Part shown: positions 1-7,770 of the stretch, piece after piece
How positions within the stretch are numbered: position 1 is the first letter of the stretch
How the letters are laid out: every line of letters starts with the position of its first letter
Source: an uncultured Clostridia bacterium
Lineage (GTDB): Bacteria > Bacillota > Clostridia > Oscillospirales > Ruminococcaceae
Length of the DNA: 48,959 nt
Assembly (NCBI GenBank): GCA_947600065.1
Contig: CANQFZ010000009.1
Span: 1 to 48,959 of the forward strand
Direction: 5' to 3'
Notes under the pieces: generated by a model
The model's database searches: none
Told to the model about the DNA's origin: nothing
Seen by the model: only the letters and a program-made list of their open reading frames with translations
Program-made: the position numbers and the translations under genes

Positions 1-107
1 TAGCGGCTGATTTCGTTCAAAGTTATTAACATCATATTTTTTTGAGAAAAGTGTAACATATCATTGACAAACGTACACTTCTGTTTAATTATTGCGCAAA
101 AAACTTA

Positions 108-136
108 TTGACAAATTACGGGGTATGTGTTAGAAT
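108..136 (+). promoter_or_regulatory. Vegetative (sigma-A type) promoter for the 143-302 RNA
   Basis: A perfect -35 box TTGACA (108-113), a 17-base spacer and a -10 box TAGAAT (131-136) are visible. The predicted start, about seven bases downstream near 143, coincides with the first base of a 12-bp stem that closes the following RNA. Confidence 0.8.
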
Positions 137-142
137 GAAGTT

Positions 143-302
143 GCTACACAATTTAATAAAACTTCCAATAGGCATGCTGCATTGTTCATAGCAAATGCGC
201 AGGCTTTATTTTGGTATGCCTTTTTTGGGAGTATTGAAATTGTGTAGCAGCAACGAAGCTTAGCGTTTTTTGCAGTGCGCGGCTTCGGCTGCGCACTTTT
301 TT
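143..302 (+). ncRNA. Structured small RNA or leader, 6S-like rod architecture
   Basis: The predicted transcript begins exactly at GCTACACAATTT (143-154), which pairs perfectly over 12 bp with AAATTGTGTAGC (237-248). Inside, ACTTCC (161-166) can pair with GGGAGT (227-232, with G-U), AGGCAT (170-175) with ATGCCT (216-221), and TGCATT (178-183) with AATGCG (194-199). The result is one long rod with internal bulges, followed by a strong intrinsic terminator at 275-302. A roughly 160-nt RNA with its own promoter, terminator and paired ends resembles 6S RNA in layout, but I cannot confirm the family from conserved bases. Alternatively it is an attenuated 5' leader of the lipoprotein gene that starts 24 bases after the terminator. 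Confidence 0.5.
275..302 (+). terminator. Intrinsic terminator with UUCG tetraloop
   Basis: GTGCGCGGC and GCTGCGCAC form a 9-bp stem (one G-U) around a TTCG loop, followed by six T's. It ends the 143-302 RNA and lies directly upstream of the lipoprotein ribosome binding site, so it could also act as an attenuator. Confidence 0.85.
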
Positions 303-325
303 ATTGTCAATTTAAGGAGGAAAAA

Positions 326-1159
326 ATGAAAAGAACAAAATTTTTATCGGCAATTTTAGCGGCGGCGCTCCTTCTGTCGGGGTGCGGCGAGGACAACGAA
401 AGCTCCTCTCAAAGCTCACAGCAGAGCAGTGTTACGGACAATCCAAACAGTTTTTCTCAGAATAGTACATCTTCTTCAAGCTCGTCTGAAAATAGTTCGT
501 CTGAAAACAGCTCGTCCGAAAACACCGAAAGTTCTTCAAGCTCCGCTGTCAGCAGTTCCAAGCAAGAAAGCAGTTTGGCTGAAAGTTCTTCAAGTGTAGG
601 GGTTTCAAGCTCAAAACCCGCAAGCTCGTCAAGCAAACCTGCGTCAAGCAGTTCAAAGCCCGCAAGTTCTTCAAGCTCCAAGCCTGCAACTCCTTCTGCA
701 AGCGGTACGGTGACAATTTTAGGCGTAGAATATGATATTGCTACAACGACTGAATTGAATTTATTTAAAAATGAAAATGTTACAAATGATGACGTAGAAA
801 AAATAGGCAAGCTTGTAAATCTTACATATTTGGATTTGACTTACACTCACATCAGCGATATAAGCCCACTTAAAAATCTTACTAATCTTACATATTTGGA
901 TTTGACTAACAATAAAATCAGCGATATAACCCCTCTTGCAAATCTTACCAATTTGACAGAGTTGGATTTGGGAAACAATCAAATCAGCGATTTAACTCCA
1001 CTTGAAACTCTTACTAACCTTCCATATTTATATTTAAGTCATAATAAAATCCGTGACATAACTCCGCTTAAAAATTTAACGAAATTACGGATATTATATT
1101 TAGACGACAATCAAATCAGTAATATAGAACCTGTAGCCAATCTCACAAATTTGGAATAA
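326..1159 (+). CDS. Leucine-rich-repeat lipoprotein, N-terminal part of an interrupted gene
   Basis: A secreted lipoprotein by signal: MKRTKFLSAILAAALLLSGC has a basic start, a hydrophobic core and a lipobox ending at Cys20. The start is ATG 326, preceded by AAGGAGG seven bases upstream; an upstream in-frame ATG at 275 falls inside the terminator and is unlikely. Residues 21-120 are a serine-rich stalk with SSSSKPA repeats. From about residue 140 come 22-residue leucine-rich repeats of internalin/SDS22 type (pattern NLTNLTxLDLxNNxISDITPL), which usually bind proteins at the cell surface. The frame is stopped by TAA at 1157-1159 in the middle of a repeat, and the same frame continues with perfect repeat register to 1402. 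Function beyond surface binding is unknown. Confidence 0.8.
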   Translation: MKRTKFLSAILAAALLLSGCGEDNESSSQSSQQSSVTDNPNSFSQNSTSSSSSSENSSSENSSSENTESSSSSAVSSSKQESSLAESSSSVGVSSSKPASSSSKPASSSSKPASSSSSKPATPSASGTVTILGVEYDIATTTELNLFKNENVTNDDVEKIGKLVNLTYLDLTYTHISDISPLKNLTNLTYLDLTNNKISDITPLANLTNLTELDLGNNQISDLTPLETLTNLPYLYLSHNKIRDITPLKNLTKLRILYLDDNQISNIEPVANLTNLE

Positions 1160-1165
1160 TTATTT

Positions 1166-1402
1166 TTGAACGCGAATAAAATCAGCGATTTAACTCCACT
1201 TAAAGACCTTAACAATCTGCACTGGTTATATTTGAACAAAAATAAAATCAGCGATATAAGCGCGCTTGCAAAACTTACTAATCTGGAACATTTGAATTTG
1301 TTTAATAACCAAATCGGTGAAGATAACATAAATTGGCTTAAACAGCAGCTCCCGAAATGCGATATTGAAACCAAAGAGTCAGAGGACATACCAACAGGAT
1401 GA
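1166..1402 (+). pseudogene. C-terminal part of the interrupted LRR lipoprotein gene
   Basis: This segment is in the same frame as 326-1159 and resumes the leucine-rich repeats (LFLNANKISDLTPLKDL...) exactly where the TAA cut them. The stop replaces the variable residue between NLE and LFLNANK, so no repeat residues are missing. It ends with a natural C-terminal cap and TGA at 1400-1402. A TTG codon exists at 1166 but there is no ribosome binding site before it, so separate expression is unlikely. A single base change (for example TAT to TAA) or a sequencing error would explain the split. Confidence 0.7.
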
Positions 1403-1510
1403 CATCGCAACAGCCAGATAAGCAATAGCTCCGCCCCATTTCGGGCAGGGTTTGGCAGTGTACTGCAGACAGTGCACAGTATTCAGTAATAAAAGAAAGG
1501 CAATCCGCTT

Positions 1511-1830
1511 ATTTATCACTTTTGAAAAACTTTAACGAGCTTCTTTCCCGCTCAAAGGCTTTTTCACACTAAATGTGTTTTCCGCTCAACACATCTCTAT
1601 AAGATTGCCATTTCAAATGCTTGCATTTGAAACGGCAATGTGGGGAAAACTCTTGTTTTCCCCACACCCTTTAGCGCCTTTTGCCGTTGGCGGTGGCTTT
1701 GCCCCCGCGCCCCCCACCAGAGAGGAAACTTTTTTGCAAAAAAGTTTCCTCTCTGGACTCTCCTTCAAAAAACTCTTATGCGCCGCCCGTAATGTGGTTT
1801 GATTGGAAAAGAGCTTCGCCGCTCAAAACA
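1511..1830. repeat. Long hairpin-rich dispersed repeat, copy 1 (inverted relative to 22501-22800)
   Basis: The stretch matches the reverse complement of 22501-22800 over its whole length, with many substitutions. It carries three nested palindromes: a GCC-ATTTCAAATGC/GCATTTGAA-GGC hairpin, GGGGAAAACTCTTGTTTTCCCC at about 1642-1663, and a long GAGAGGAAACTTTTTT/AAAAAAGTTTCCTCTC palindrome near 1720-1760. Open frames here are short, lack ribosome binding sites and are not conserved between copies. The sequence from 1403 to 1510 holds only a CAGTGTACTGCAGACAG...TTCAGTAA repeat of another family. Confidence 0.75.
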
Positions 1831-1831
1831 G

Positions 1832-1865
1832 CTCTTACCTCTTACCTCTAATCTCTTACCTCTAC
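1832..1865. repeat. Heptamer repeat tract (CTCTTAC type)
   Basis: Five consecutive 7-base units of the form CTCTTAC/CTCTAAT are visible. They belong to the same family as the blocks at 4.3-4.9, 9.2-9.5, 10.5-10.9, 18.1-18.3 and 33.9-34.2 kb. Confidence 0.8.
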
Positions 1866-1871
1866 AAATGG

Positions 1872-1894
1872 GGGGAGGACCTCACGTCCTCCCC
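1872..1894. other. GC-rich hairpin downstream of the amt gene
   Basis: GGGGAGGAC and GTCCTCCCC form a perfect 9-bp stem with a five-base loop between the end of amt and the heptamer tract. There is no clear U-run on the amt strand, so a terminator role is uncertain. Positions 1895-1986 show nothing else. Confidence 0.5.
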
Positions 1895-1986
1895 GTTTGT
1901 TATATTTCGTCCCGACTATTGCCGAGGGAAACTCTGTTTGTGTTCTACACATTCTCCAACATTGCCGTTGAATTATAATTTGACCT

Positions 1987-3783
1987 TTATTCGTCCTGGA
2001 GCGCGTCGTAGCCGCTTTCGCCCGTTCTTATCTTGATAACGTCAGCAACGTCATAGACAAAGATCTTTCCGTCACCGATATTGCCCGTGTAAAGAACTTC
2101 CTTCGCCGTCTCAACAACCGTCTCAACGGGAACTTTGCATACGACTATCTCCATCTTTATCTTCGGCAACAGGTGAGTTTCAACGGGAACGCCACGGTAC
2201 ATCTCCGTAGAGCCTTTCTGCATTCCGCAGCCGAGAACGTTCGTTACCGTCATACCCGTAATGCCTATCTTAGACATTGCGTTCTTGAGAGCTTCAAAGC
2301 GATCCTGCTTTGTAAGGATAACAACTTTCGTCATTGTTACGCTGCTGTCGGTAGGAACATATTTCTTATGTACAACAGGTACAGCCTGCTCTGTAGAAGC
2401 AACCTTTTCGAGAGTGTCGACTTCTTTTTCCTTGCCTGTAGAAGAAACTTCAACCTGCATAGAAGGTACAAAGTCCGCATATGCCGCAGGCAGACCGTGT
2501 TCTGTAGAGTCAAGTCCGACAACTTCCTCGTGACGTGAAACTCTGAGACCAACAGTCTTTTTGAGAAGAAGGAACGTAAGGAAGATCGTTATACCTGTCC
2601 AAGCCAGAACCGAAACAACTCCGAGCGCCTGAACGCCGAGCTGCTCCCAGCCGCCTCCGTAAAACAGACCGCGCATTTTCGCACTCGGATCATGAAGCGC
2701 TGCTACGCCGCCGTTCTGTCCGTTTCCTGTCGCAAACAATCCGACCGCCAGCGAGCCCCAGATACCGTTGCAGAAGTGAACTGCGACTGCGCCGACAGGG
2801 TCGTCGACTTTAAGTTTGTAGTCGAGCAGCCAAACGCCGAAGCATACCAGAAATCCCGATACAAGACCGATTATGAATGAACCGAGCGCGTCTGTATCGG
2901 CACACGGCGCCGTAATTGCAACCAGTCCCGCGAGCGAAGCGTTTAAGCACATCGAAACATCGGGTTTGCCGTGCTTTATCCAGGTAAATACCATCGTCGT
3001 GCAAGTAGCTACCGCAGGGGCAATCGTCGTAGTAAGGAAGATGTTCGCGAGGTATTCTACATTAGAAGCCGCCGCGCCGTTAAATCCGTACCAGCCGAAC
3101 CAGAGGATAAACACGCCCAGAGCGCCGAGCGTCATTGAGTGACCGAGAATTGCTCTCGGCTTTCCGTCCTTGTCGAACTTTCCGATACGAGGACCGACCA
3201 TTGCCGCGCCGATAAGAGCGCACATACCGCCGACCATATGAATTGCCGTTGAACCCGCGAAATCAACAAAGCCCATCTGTGCGAGCCAGCCGCCGCCCCA
3301 GATCCAGTGAGCTTCTATCGGGTAAATAACTGCGCTTATTACTCCCGAGTAGATGCAGTATGTAAGGAACTTTGTACGTTCCGCCATAGCGCCCGAAACT
3401 ATCGTAGCCGCCGTTGCGCAGAAAACGAGGTTGAATACAAATTCCGCACATCTGTCAAAATTGCCGAAGTTTGAGATGATATCGAGCGTCGGAATTCCGA
3501 CCAGCCCGAAGAGCGCGTCCTCGCCGAGCATAAGCCCAAATCCGAGGAAGATGAAAACGACAGTGCCTATACAGAAATCCATCAGGTTTTTCATTATGAT
3601 GTTTCCTGCGTTCTTGGCTCTTGTCATACCTGTTTCGACCATTGCGAAACCGCACTGCATAAAGAATACAAGCGCCGCGCCTATAAGATACCATATACCG
3701 TTTCCGTCGCCGACGTTAAACATTTCGGCGTCGACGACCTCCTGAACGCTCGCTTCCGAAAGCGTTGCAAGATACTCTACCAT
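1987..3783 (-). CDS. amt: Ammonium transporter fused to a C-terminal PII signalling domain
   Basis: The first roughly 430 residues are an Amt/Mep ammonium channel with about eleven hydrophobic membrane segments. Conserved features include the FAMVETGMTRAKN helix, the first pore histidine in EAHWIWGGG (His159) and the second in AVHFCNGIWG (about residue 335). After a linker, residues from about 480 to 598 are a full PII (GlnB/GlnK) domain: KVVILTKQDRFEAL at its start and a T-loop with GSTEMYRGVPVE carrying the conserved tyrosine position. PII proteins sense 2-oxoglutarate and ATP/ADP and plug Amt pores through the T-loop, so the fusion is probably a self-gated transporter. The start ATG has AGGAG eight bases upstream. 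It has its own promoter and a leader terminator, suggesting nitrogen-dependent control (inference). Confidence 0.93.
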   Translation of the reverse strand: MVEYLATLSEASVQEVVDAEMFNVGDGNGIWYLIGAALVFFMQCGFAMVETGMTRAKNAGNIIMKNLMDFCIGTVVFIFLGFGLMLGEDALFGLVGIPTLDIISNFGNFDRCAEFVFNLVFCATAATIVSGAMAERTKFLTYCIYSGVISAVIYPIEAHWIWGGGWLAQMGFVDFAGSTAIHMVGGMCALIGAAMVGPRIGKFDKDGKPRAILGHSMTLGALGVFILWFGWYGFNGAAASNVEYLANIFLTTTIAPAVATCTTMVFTWIKHGKPDVSMCLNASLAGLVAITAPCADTDALGSFIIGLVSGFLVCFGVWLLDYKLKVDDPVGAVAVHFCNGIWGSLAVGLFATGNGQNGGVAALHDPSAKMRGLFYGGGWEQLGVQALGVVSVLAWTGITIFLTFLLLKKTVGLRVSRHEEVVGLDSTEHGLPAAYADFVPSMQVEVSSTGKEKEVDTLEKVASTEQAVPVVHKKYVPTDSSVTMTKVVILTKQDRFEALKNAMSKIGITGMTVTNVLGCGMQKGSTEMYRGVPVETHLLPKIKMEIVVCKVPVETVVETAKEVLYTGNIGDGKIFVYDVADVIKIRTGESGYDALQDE

Positions 3784-3813
3784 AAATACCGCTCCTTTTA
3801 AAATTGATAAAAC

Positions 3814-3866
3814 AAAAAAGAGCCTAAACGGAAAGATCCCGCGCTCGGAATTTCCGCTTCAAGCTC
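3814..3866 (-). terminator. Leader terminator or attenuator upstream of amt
   Basis: In the transcript, GAGCTTGAAGCGGAAA (3866-3851) pairs with TTTCCGTTTAGGCTC (3834-3820), followed by a T-run (3819-3814). This intrinsic terminator lies between the promoter at 3883-3911 and the amt start, so full-length transcription must read through it. A GCAAG-GGAG-CTTG hairpin just upstream could take part in a switch. The trigger (ANTAR-type antitermination is one possibility) is not established. Confidence 0.65.
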
Positions 3867-3882
3867 CCTTGCTTATGTCATT

Positions 3883-3911
3883 ATTATAATCACCAAAACA
3901 GGATTTGTCAA
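3883..3911 (-). promoter_or_regulatory. amt promoter
   Basis: On the minus strand, TTGACA (3911-3906), a 17-base spacer and TATAAT (3888-3883): a consensus vegetative promoter, giving a leader of about 90 bases before amt. Confidence 0.85.
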
Positions 3912-4157
3912 TAGAATTTTGCAAGTTTTTTATTTTAAACTTGCATTTTGTATCATTTTACAAAAATGTGCAAAAATGTTTACTTCTCTGTTGCAATTTT
4001 TACAAAAACCTTATTATATCACAGGAAAATGCATACAATAATACACGGATAATTACATTTTCGAGAACTTTTTCCGATGATGTGATTAAATGGAAAACAT
4101 ATTTCGGAGAAAATTTGCAGAAAATATTGCTGCAAACTTTCAAAAAGGAGTGATAGT

Positions 4158-4322
4158 ATGGCACGTCAGGCATCAGGCATAATCAAAGGTGCGGCGGCGG
4201 GTCTTGCAGTCGGCGGCGCAACCTTCGCAGCTGTAAAGTATTTTTCGGACAACCGTCGTATTCGCCGCAAAACTGCCGCAAAAGCCGCAAAGCTTATCGG
4301 AAGCTTTATGGATATGATGTAA
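4158..4322 (+). CDS. Small membrane protein of 54 residues, YtxH-like pattern
   Basis: ATG at 4158 follows AAGGAG seven bases upstream, and the frame gives 54 residues ending with TAA at 4320-4322. Residues 6-28 are a glycine/alanine-rich hydrophobic segment (IIKGAAAGLAVGGATFAAVKYF), followed by a strongly basic stretch (NRRIRRKTAAKAAKL). One membrane segment plus a basic cytoplasmic tail is typical of small YtxH-like proteins, but I do not recognise a defined family. It stands alone, divergent from amt, in a 1.1-kb gap otherwise occupied by repeats. The AT-rich stretch 3912-4157 shows no other gene. Function unknown. Confidence 0.65.
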   Translation: MARQASGIIKGAAAGLAVGGATFAAVKYFSDNRRIRRKTAAKAAKLIGSFMDMM

Positions 4323-4328
4323 AAATTA

Positions 4329-4927
4329 AGAGGTAAGAACCTCAAAGTTCTTACCTCTCAGCTTGTATAAAATCTTATTTGCGGTTCTTATCAAACCTTA
4401 TTTCTCTAAATTACCTTTACTCGCCCTAACCTGCTAGAGGTAAGAGTGTAAGCGCGTTATCCGCCTTACGGCGGATAACGCTGTAAGAGGTAAGAAGTCA
4501 AAGGTAGTTTTGGAGATAAAGTTTTTTGATGTTCAGAGAAAGAGGCTGGAGGCTAGAGTTTAAGAGGAAAAGTTGTTTTCCACTCAAAACAAATTCTAGC
4601 TTCTAGCTTCTTCTTTGTAATAATCAATAAACTTAAATCCTCAAAAGCTCCCCGAATTTCTTACCTCTTATTTCTAACCTCTAACCTCTAGATGGGGAAG
4701 GGGGAAAGTGCGGGGCGCCCCGCGCCCCGCCTGTCGGCAGTTGACAGTAGATAGGGTAAAGTATTCAGTAACACCCTAAATGCTGTTCGGTCAATATAAC
4801 GCATATAAAGAAAAAAGAGGCTATAGTTTAAACTCTAGCCTCCAGCCTCTTTTTTTGATAACCGTATAACTTTATCTCCAAAACAACTTTTGAATTCTTA
4901 CCTCTTACTTCTAACCTCTAACCTCTA
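4329..4927. repeat. Composite repeat block: heptamers, linker, GC-rich insert
   Basis: The block opens with a palindrome of heptamers (4329-4340 against 4347-4358), then CAGCTTGTATAAAATC (shared with 9168). A plus-strand composite unit (about 4489-4558) has AGAGGTA heptamers, the linker TTTTGGAGATAAAGTTTTTT, then AGAGGCT heptamers. An inverted copy of that unit occupies 4811-4927. Between them are heptamers at 4655-4690, a GGGGAAGGGGG/CGGGGCGCCCCG segment, and a GGCAGTTGACAGTAG...TTCAGTAA repeat (4736-4772). A small palindrome GCGTTATCCGCC/GGCGGATAACGC lies at about 4455-4482. No gene is visible. Confidence 0.8.
4811..4856. terminator. Bidirectional terminator-like hairpin formed by heptamer units
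   Basis: AAAAAAGAGGCT (4811-4822) is perfectly complementary to AGCCTCTTTTTT (4844-4855), giving a 12-bp stem with A/T-rich ends on both strands. It lies downstream of the protease gene on the minus strand, so the repeat may serve as its terminator. Confidence 0.6.
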
Positions 4928-6181
4928 TTAGGTGTTCCCTGTGTTTTCCGAAAGAACTGCTTCTATCTTTTCGGTTCTGTTAGCCGAGTTTCCGCTGCGA
5001 ACTACCGTAAGCGTTACGGTATCGCCGGGCTTCTTTGCCGCAAGGATCTTGCTTACATCACCCGTAATTACGGACTGACCGTCTATCTCGGTTATGGTGT
5101 CGCCAACCTTCAGTCCGCTCCTTGAGATTGCAAGCGAGCTGTCAATTGACTTTACCTGCATTCCCGCGGGTATTCCGTATCGGTTCGCATATGATTCGGG
5201 AATGAGAGTATAGGTTATTCCGAGAAGCGCTCTGCCCGAAACATAACCCTTTGAAATAAGGTCCTCAATAACTCCCTTTGCGTCGTTTATCGTTATCGCA
5301 AAGCCGAGGCTCTCCGCATAGCTTGAAACATACTTTTCATTTACAATGCCTATAACTTCTCCATAGCCGTTGAAAAGTCCGCCGCCCGAGTTTCCGCTGT
5401 TTATCGCGGCGTCGGTCTGTATAGAAGTAAGCGCATAATTTGCGGTGTTGACCTGGCGGTTAAGTCCCGAAATAATGCCCTTTGAAACAGATGTTTCAAG
5501 TCCGAGAGGATTTCCTATAGCAAAACAGTCGTCGCCTATATGCAGCTTGTCGGAATCTCCGAGAACTGCCGCAGTAAGATCCTCAGCTTCAATTTTCAAA
5601 ACCGCAAGGTCGGTGTCGCTGTCCATTCCTATAAGCTTTGCGTCATAGGTTTTAGACTCACCGTCGTGCGCATTGTCATTGACCTTAACGGAGAAATAAT
5701 CTCCGCTTTCAACAACGTGGTTGTTTGTTACGATATAACCGTTTTTTGAGATTATAACGCCGCTTCCTCTGCTGTACAGAGTTTTCGAGCCGTTGTAGTT
5801 TATCGAAACGTCAATATAAACTATGCTGTCCGAAACTGCCTGTACAAGGTCTCGCGTGTACTTATAAGTACCGTCGCTGTTGTATTCGATCTCGGTGTTT
5901 GAGGTCGGAGCGGAAACTTCCGCTTGGAGGTCGTCGAGCGTTGGGGTAGGTGCGCTTGTGTCAATATTGGGGGAGGGGAGGGAGTTGTTCGTATCAAGCA
6001 CTTGATCTTCAACAACGGTGTTGTTGAACTGCTTGCTTGCGAGATATGTTCCCGCAAAACCCGAGCCGCCTCCGACGATAGCGACCGCCGCGATAAGCGC
6101 TGCGACCTTTGCGGTCAGGTGTTCTTTACGCGGTTTTGACGGCGTTTTAATTTCATTGTTGTTTTCATTATAGTCTTTCAT
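4928..6181 (-). CDS. htrA: HtrA/DegP-type membrane-anchored serine protease with PDZ domain
   Basis: At 417 residues, this has a short cytoplasmic N-terminus, one membrane anchor (about residues 24-48, AKVAALIAAVAIVGGGSGFA), a variable linker, and a trypsin-like domain from about 115 to 310. The triad is visible as His155 (VTNNHVV), Asp191 (DSDTDLAVLKI) and Ser265 in GNSGGG. A PDZ domain follows (about 320-410, ending in typical ITEIDGQSV and GDTVTLTVVRSG strands). Family members degrade misfolded proteins outside the membrane under stress. The start ATG is preceded by AAAGGATCT at suitable spacing. The gene is monocistronic, with terminator-like repeats downstream. Confidence 0.93.
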   Translation of the reverse strand: MKDYNENNNEIKTPSKPRKEHLTAKVAALIAAVAIVGGGSGFAGTYLASKQFNNTVVEDQVLDTNNSLPSPNIDTSAPTPTLDDLQAEVSAPTSNTEIEYNSDGTYKYTRDLVQAVSDSIVYIDVSINYNGSKTLYSRGSGVIISKNGYIVTNNHVVESGDYFSVKVNDNAHDGESKTYDAKLIGMDSDTDLAVLKIEAEDLTAAVLGDSDKLHIGDDCFAIGNPLGLETSVSKGIISGLNRQVNTANYALTSIQTDAAINSGNSGGGLFNGYGEVIGIVNEKYVSSYAESLGFAITINDAKGVIEDLISKGYVSGRALLGITYTLIPESYANRYGIPAGMQVKSIDSSLAISRSGLKVGDTITEIDGQSVITGDVSKILAAKKPGDTVTLTVVRSGNSANRTEKIEAVLSENTGNT

Positions 6182-6316
6182 GTCATAGATCCTTTCTGAA
6201 ATCCCTTTGTAATGAGGGAATGAACTTTGTATTTCTTGGCTTCTGGAATGATTATAATCCGCTAATGTGATTTTTATGTGACATAAAATTGAAGAAATAA
6301 TTAAAATAAAGAAAAA

Positions 6317-7642
6317 TTATTCTGTTTCAAACGGCTCTATCTTTTTGAGCAGCATTGTGCTTGTAATATTGCATCTATTTTCAAACCGCATGCAAAAATT
6401 CAAAGGATCCACATTCTCCAGAACGCTGCTTTCAAAATATTCCCTTATGAATTTTATCGAATAAACGTATTCGTCCTTTTCATCGCCTGCTTTGTCGCGG
6501 CGCTGTGTATAGCCCGATATAACTATATCATGAATTGCGGGGCTTATATTGAATAGATTTGCGGAAATAAAAATTGCCAGCCCAAAAACAAGCTTTACAT
6601 ACTCTTGTTTTAAAGTCGCCTGCGTTTTTTTCTTTTCCTTGAGATTCCCGCTTTCAAGCTTTACAACCTCCATAGTGGGCAGATCTTCAATTTCGGGTAA
6701 ATCTACATCAAGGTATAGAACACCCATTTCCCTTTGCCATTCAAAATCAACGTTTATTTCTACAGGCAGCTCACATGACGCTATCCATTCTTCAACAGCA
6801 TCGTTTATTATTTCATCTTCTCCCTCTATGAGAGCATTCATATAATTTCTGTCGGCAATATACTGCTCGTTGAATTTTCCCGTTTCTGCTGCCGAGCGAC
6901 TTTCTTCTTCAAGATCAAACTTTTGCTTTTCTTCGTTCCATTTGTCTATTTCACTTTTAAGGCGGGAATACAGATTAGCCTCAACATATTCCCTGCGAAG
7001 CCTTCCTATATTAAAGATATTACCCTTTACGCATGTCTTTGCTTCTTCATCAAGCGCTTGTCGTACACTGTTTTCCGTAGGGTATGGAATGTCATATTCC
7101 CTGCGGGTGTAAACGGGCGGTCTGAGATTATTCAGAACACTTAAATATTGTTCAATATTATCAACCCTCGGAGATTGCTTGTATATTTCTATAAATCTGT
7201 CATTCTCGGCTTTCGCTTCATTATAGGCATTGTCAAGCATTTGGCGTCTGTTAATTTCAAGAGCCTGTACCTGAGCCTTGTATGTATCGGTGCTTTTTAT
7301 TGTTCTTACAACATACGGGTCGACAATAGGAAGATCTTTTTCGTCTCTGAGTTCAATTTTTCCGTCGGGGCTCATTACAACCTTGACTTGCTTCGGAACG
7401 GCTGTCGAGCTCGAACGTTTTTTTGCAGAGGTGCTTTTACGGGAAGAGCTTGATTTGCTCCCGCCCGATAAGCTCGTGCTGTATGACAAGCCCGTTCCCG
7501 GTATGCCGACAGTGACGCGCGATCTTTTTCCGAGCGTCACGGAATGTCCGCGCCCGCCTAATGTCAGGCTTGCTCCCGATTTTGAAAAATTGACCTTAAC
7601 GCCCTTGCAGATTTTTACGGATTTTCTGAAACGAAATCCCAT
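6317..7642 (-). CDS. DUF4236 domain protein
   Basis: The N-terminal 55 residues carry the DUF4236 pattern: MGFRFRKSVKICKGVKVNFSK, then GASLTLGGRGHSVTLGK and VGIPGTGLSYS. A serine/lysine-rich linker follows (SSSRKSTSAKKRSSS), then a long charged, helix-rich region (about 110-330) and one hydrophobic segment near residue 350 (LVFGLAIFISANLFNIS). The start was placed at ATG 7642 because AGGAG lies nine bases before it; the in-frame TTG nine bases upstream abuts the ribosome binding site. DUF4236 has no established biochemical role. The gene stands alone between htrA and the SCIFF maturase gene. Confidence 0.8.
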   Translation of the reverse strand: MGFRFRKSVKICKGVKVNFSKSGASLTLGGRGHSVTLGKRSRVTVGIPGTGLSYSTSLSGGSKSSSSRKSTSAKKRSSSTAVPKQVKVVMSPDGKIELRDEKDLPIVDPYVVRTIKSTDTYKAQVQALEINRRQMLDNAYNEAKAENDRFIEIYKQSPRVDNIEQYLSVLNNLRPPVYTRREYDIPYPTENSVRQALDEEAKTCVKGNIFNIGRLRREYVEANLYSRLKSEIDKWNEEKQKFDLEEESRSAAETGKFNEQYIADRNYMNALIEGEDEIINDAVEEWIASCELPVEINVDFEWQREMGVLYLDVDLPEIEDLPTMEVVKLESGNLKEKKKTQATLKQEYVKLVFGLAIFISANLFNISPAIHDIVISGYTQRRDKAGDEKDEYVYSIKFIREYFESSVLENVDPLNFCMRFENRCNITSTMLLKKIEPFETE

Positions 7643-7770
7643 GATGCTCAACTCCTGCTAAATAAACTCAATTGTCACTGTTTTAATACGGTTTTTTAAT
7701 ATTTGAATATGCCGCTCCCGCAATAACTATATACATATAAAGTTGGTTTTAAAAAATTAACCTCTTATGT

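Noticed and set aside
1575-2036. Two adjacent open frames of 75 and 77 codons on the plus strand
   Set aside because: They lie in the dispersed hairpin-rich repeat and heptamer tract, have no ribosome binding site, and are not preserved in the second repeat copy.
3905-4153. An 82-codon plus-strand open frame upstream of the 54-residue protein gene
   Set aside because: AT-rich, no ribosome binding site, starts inside the amt promoter, and has no recognisable composition of a real protein.
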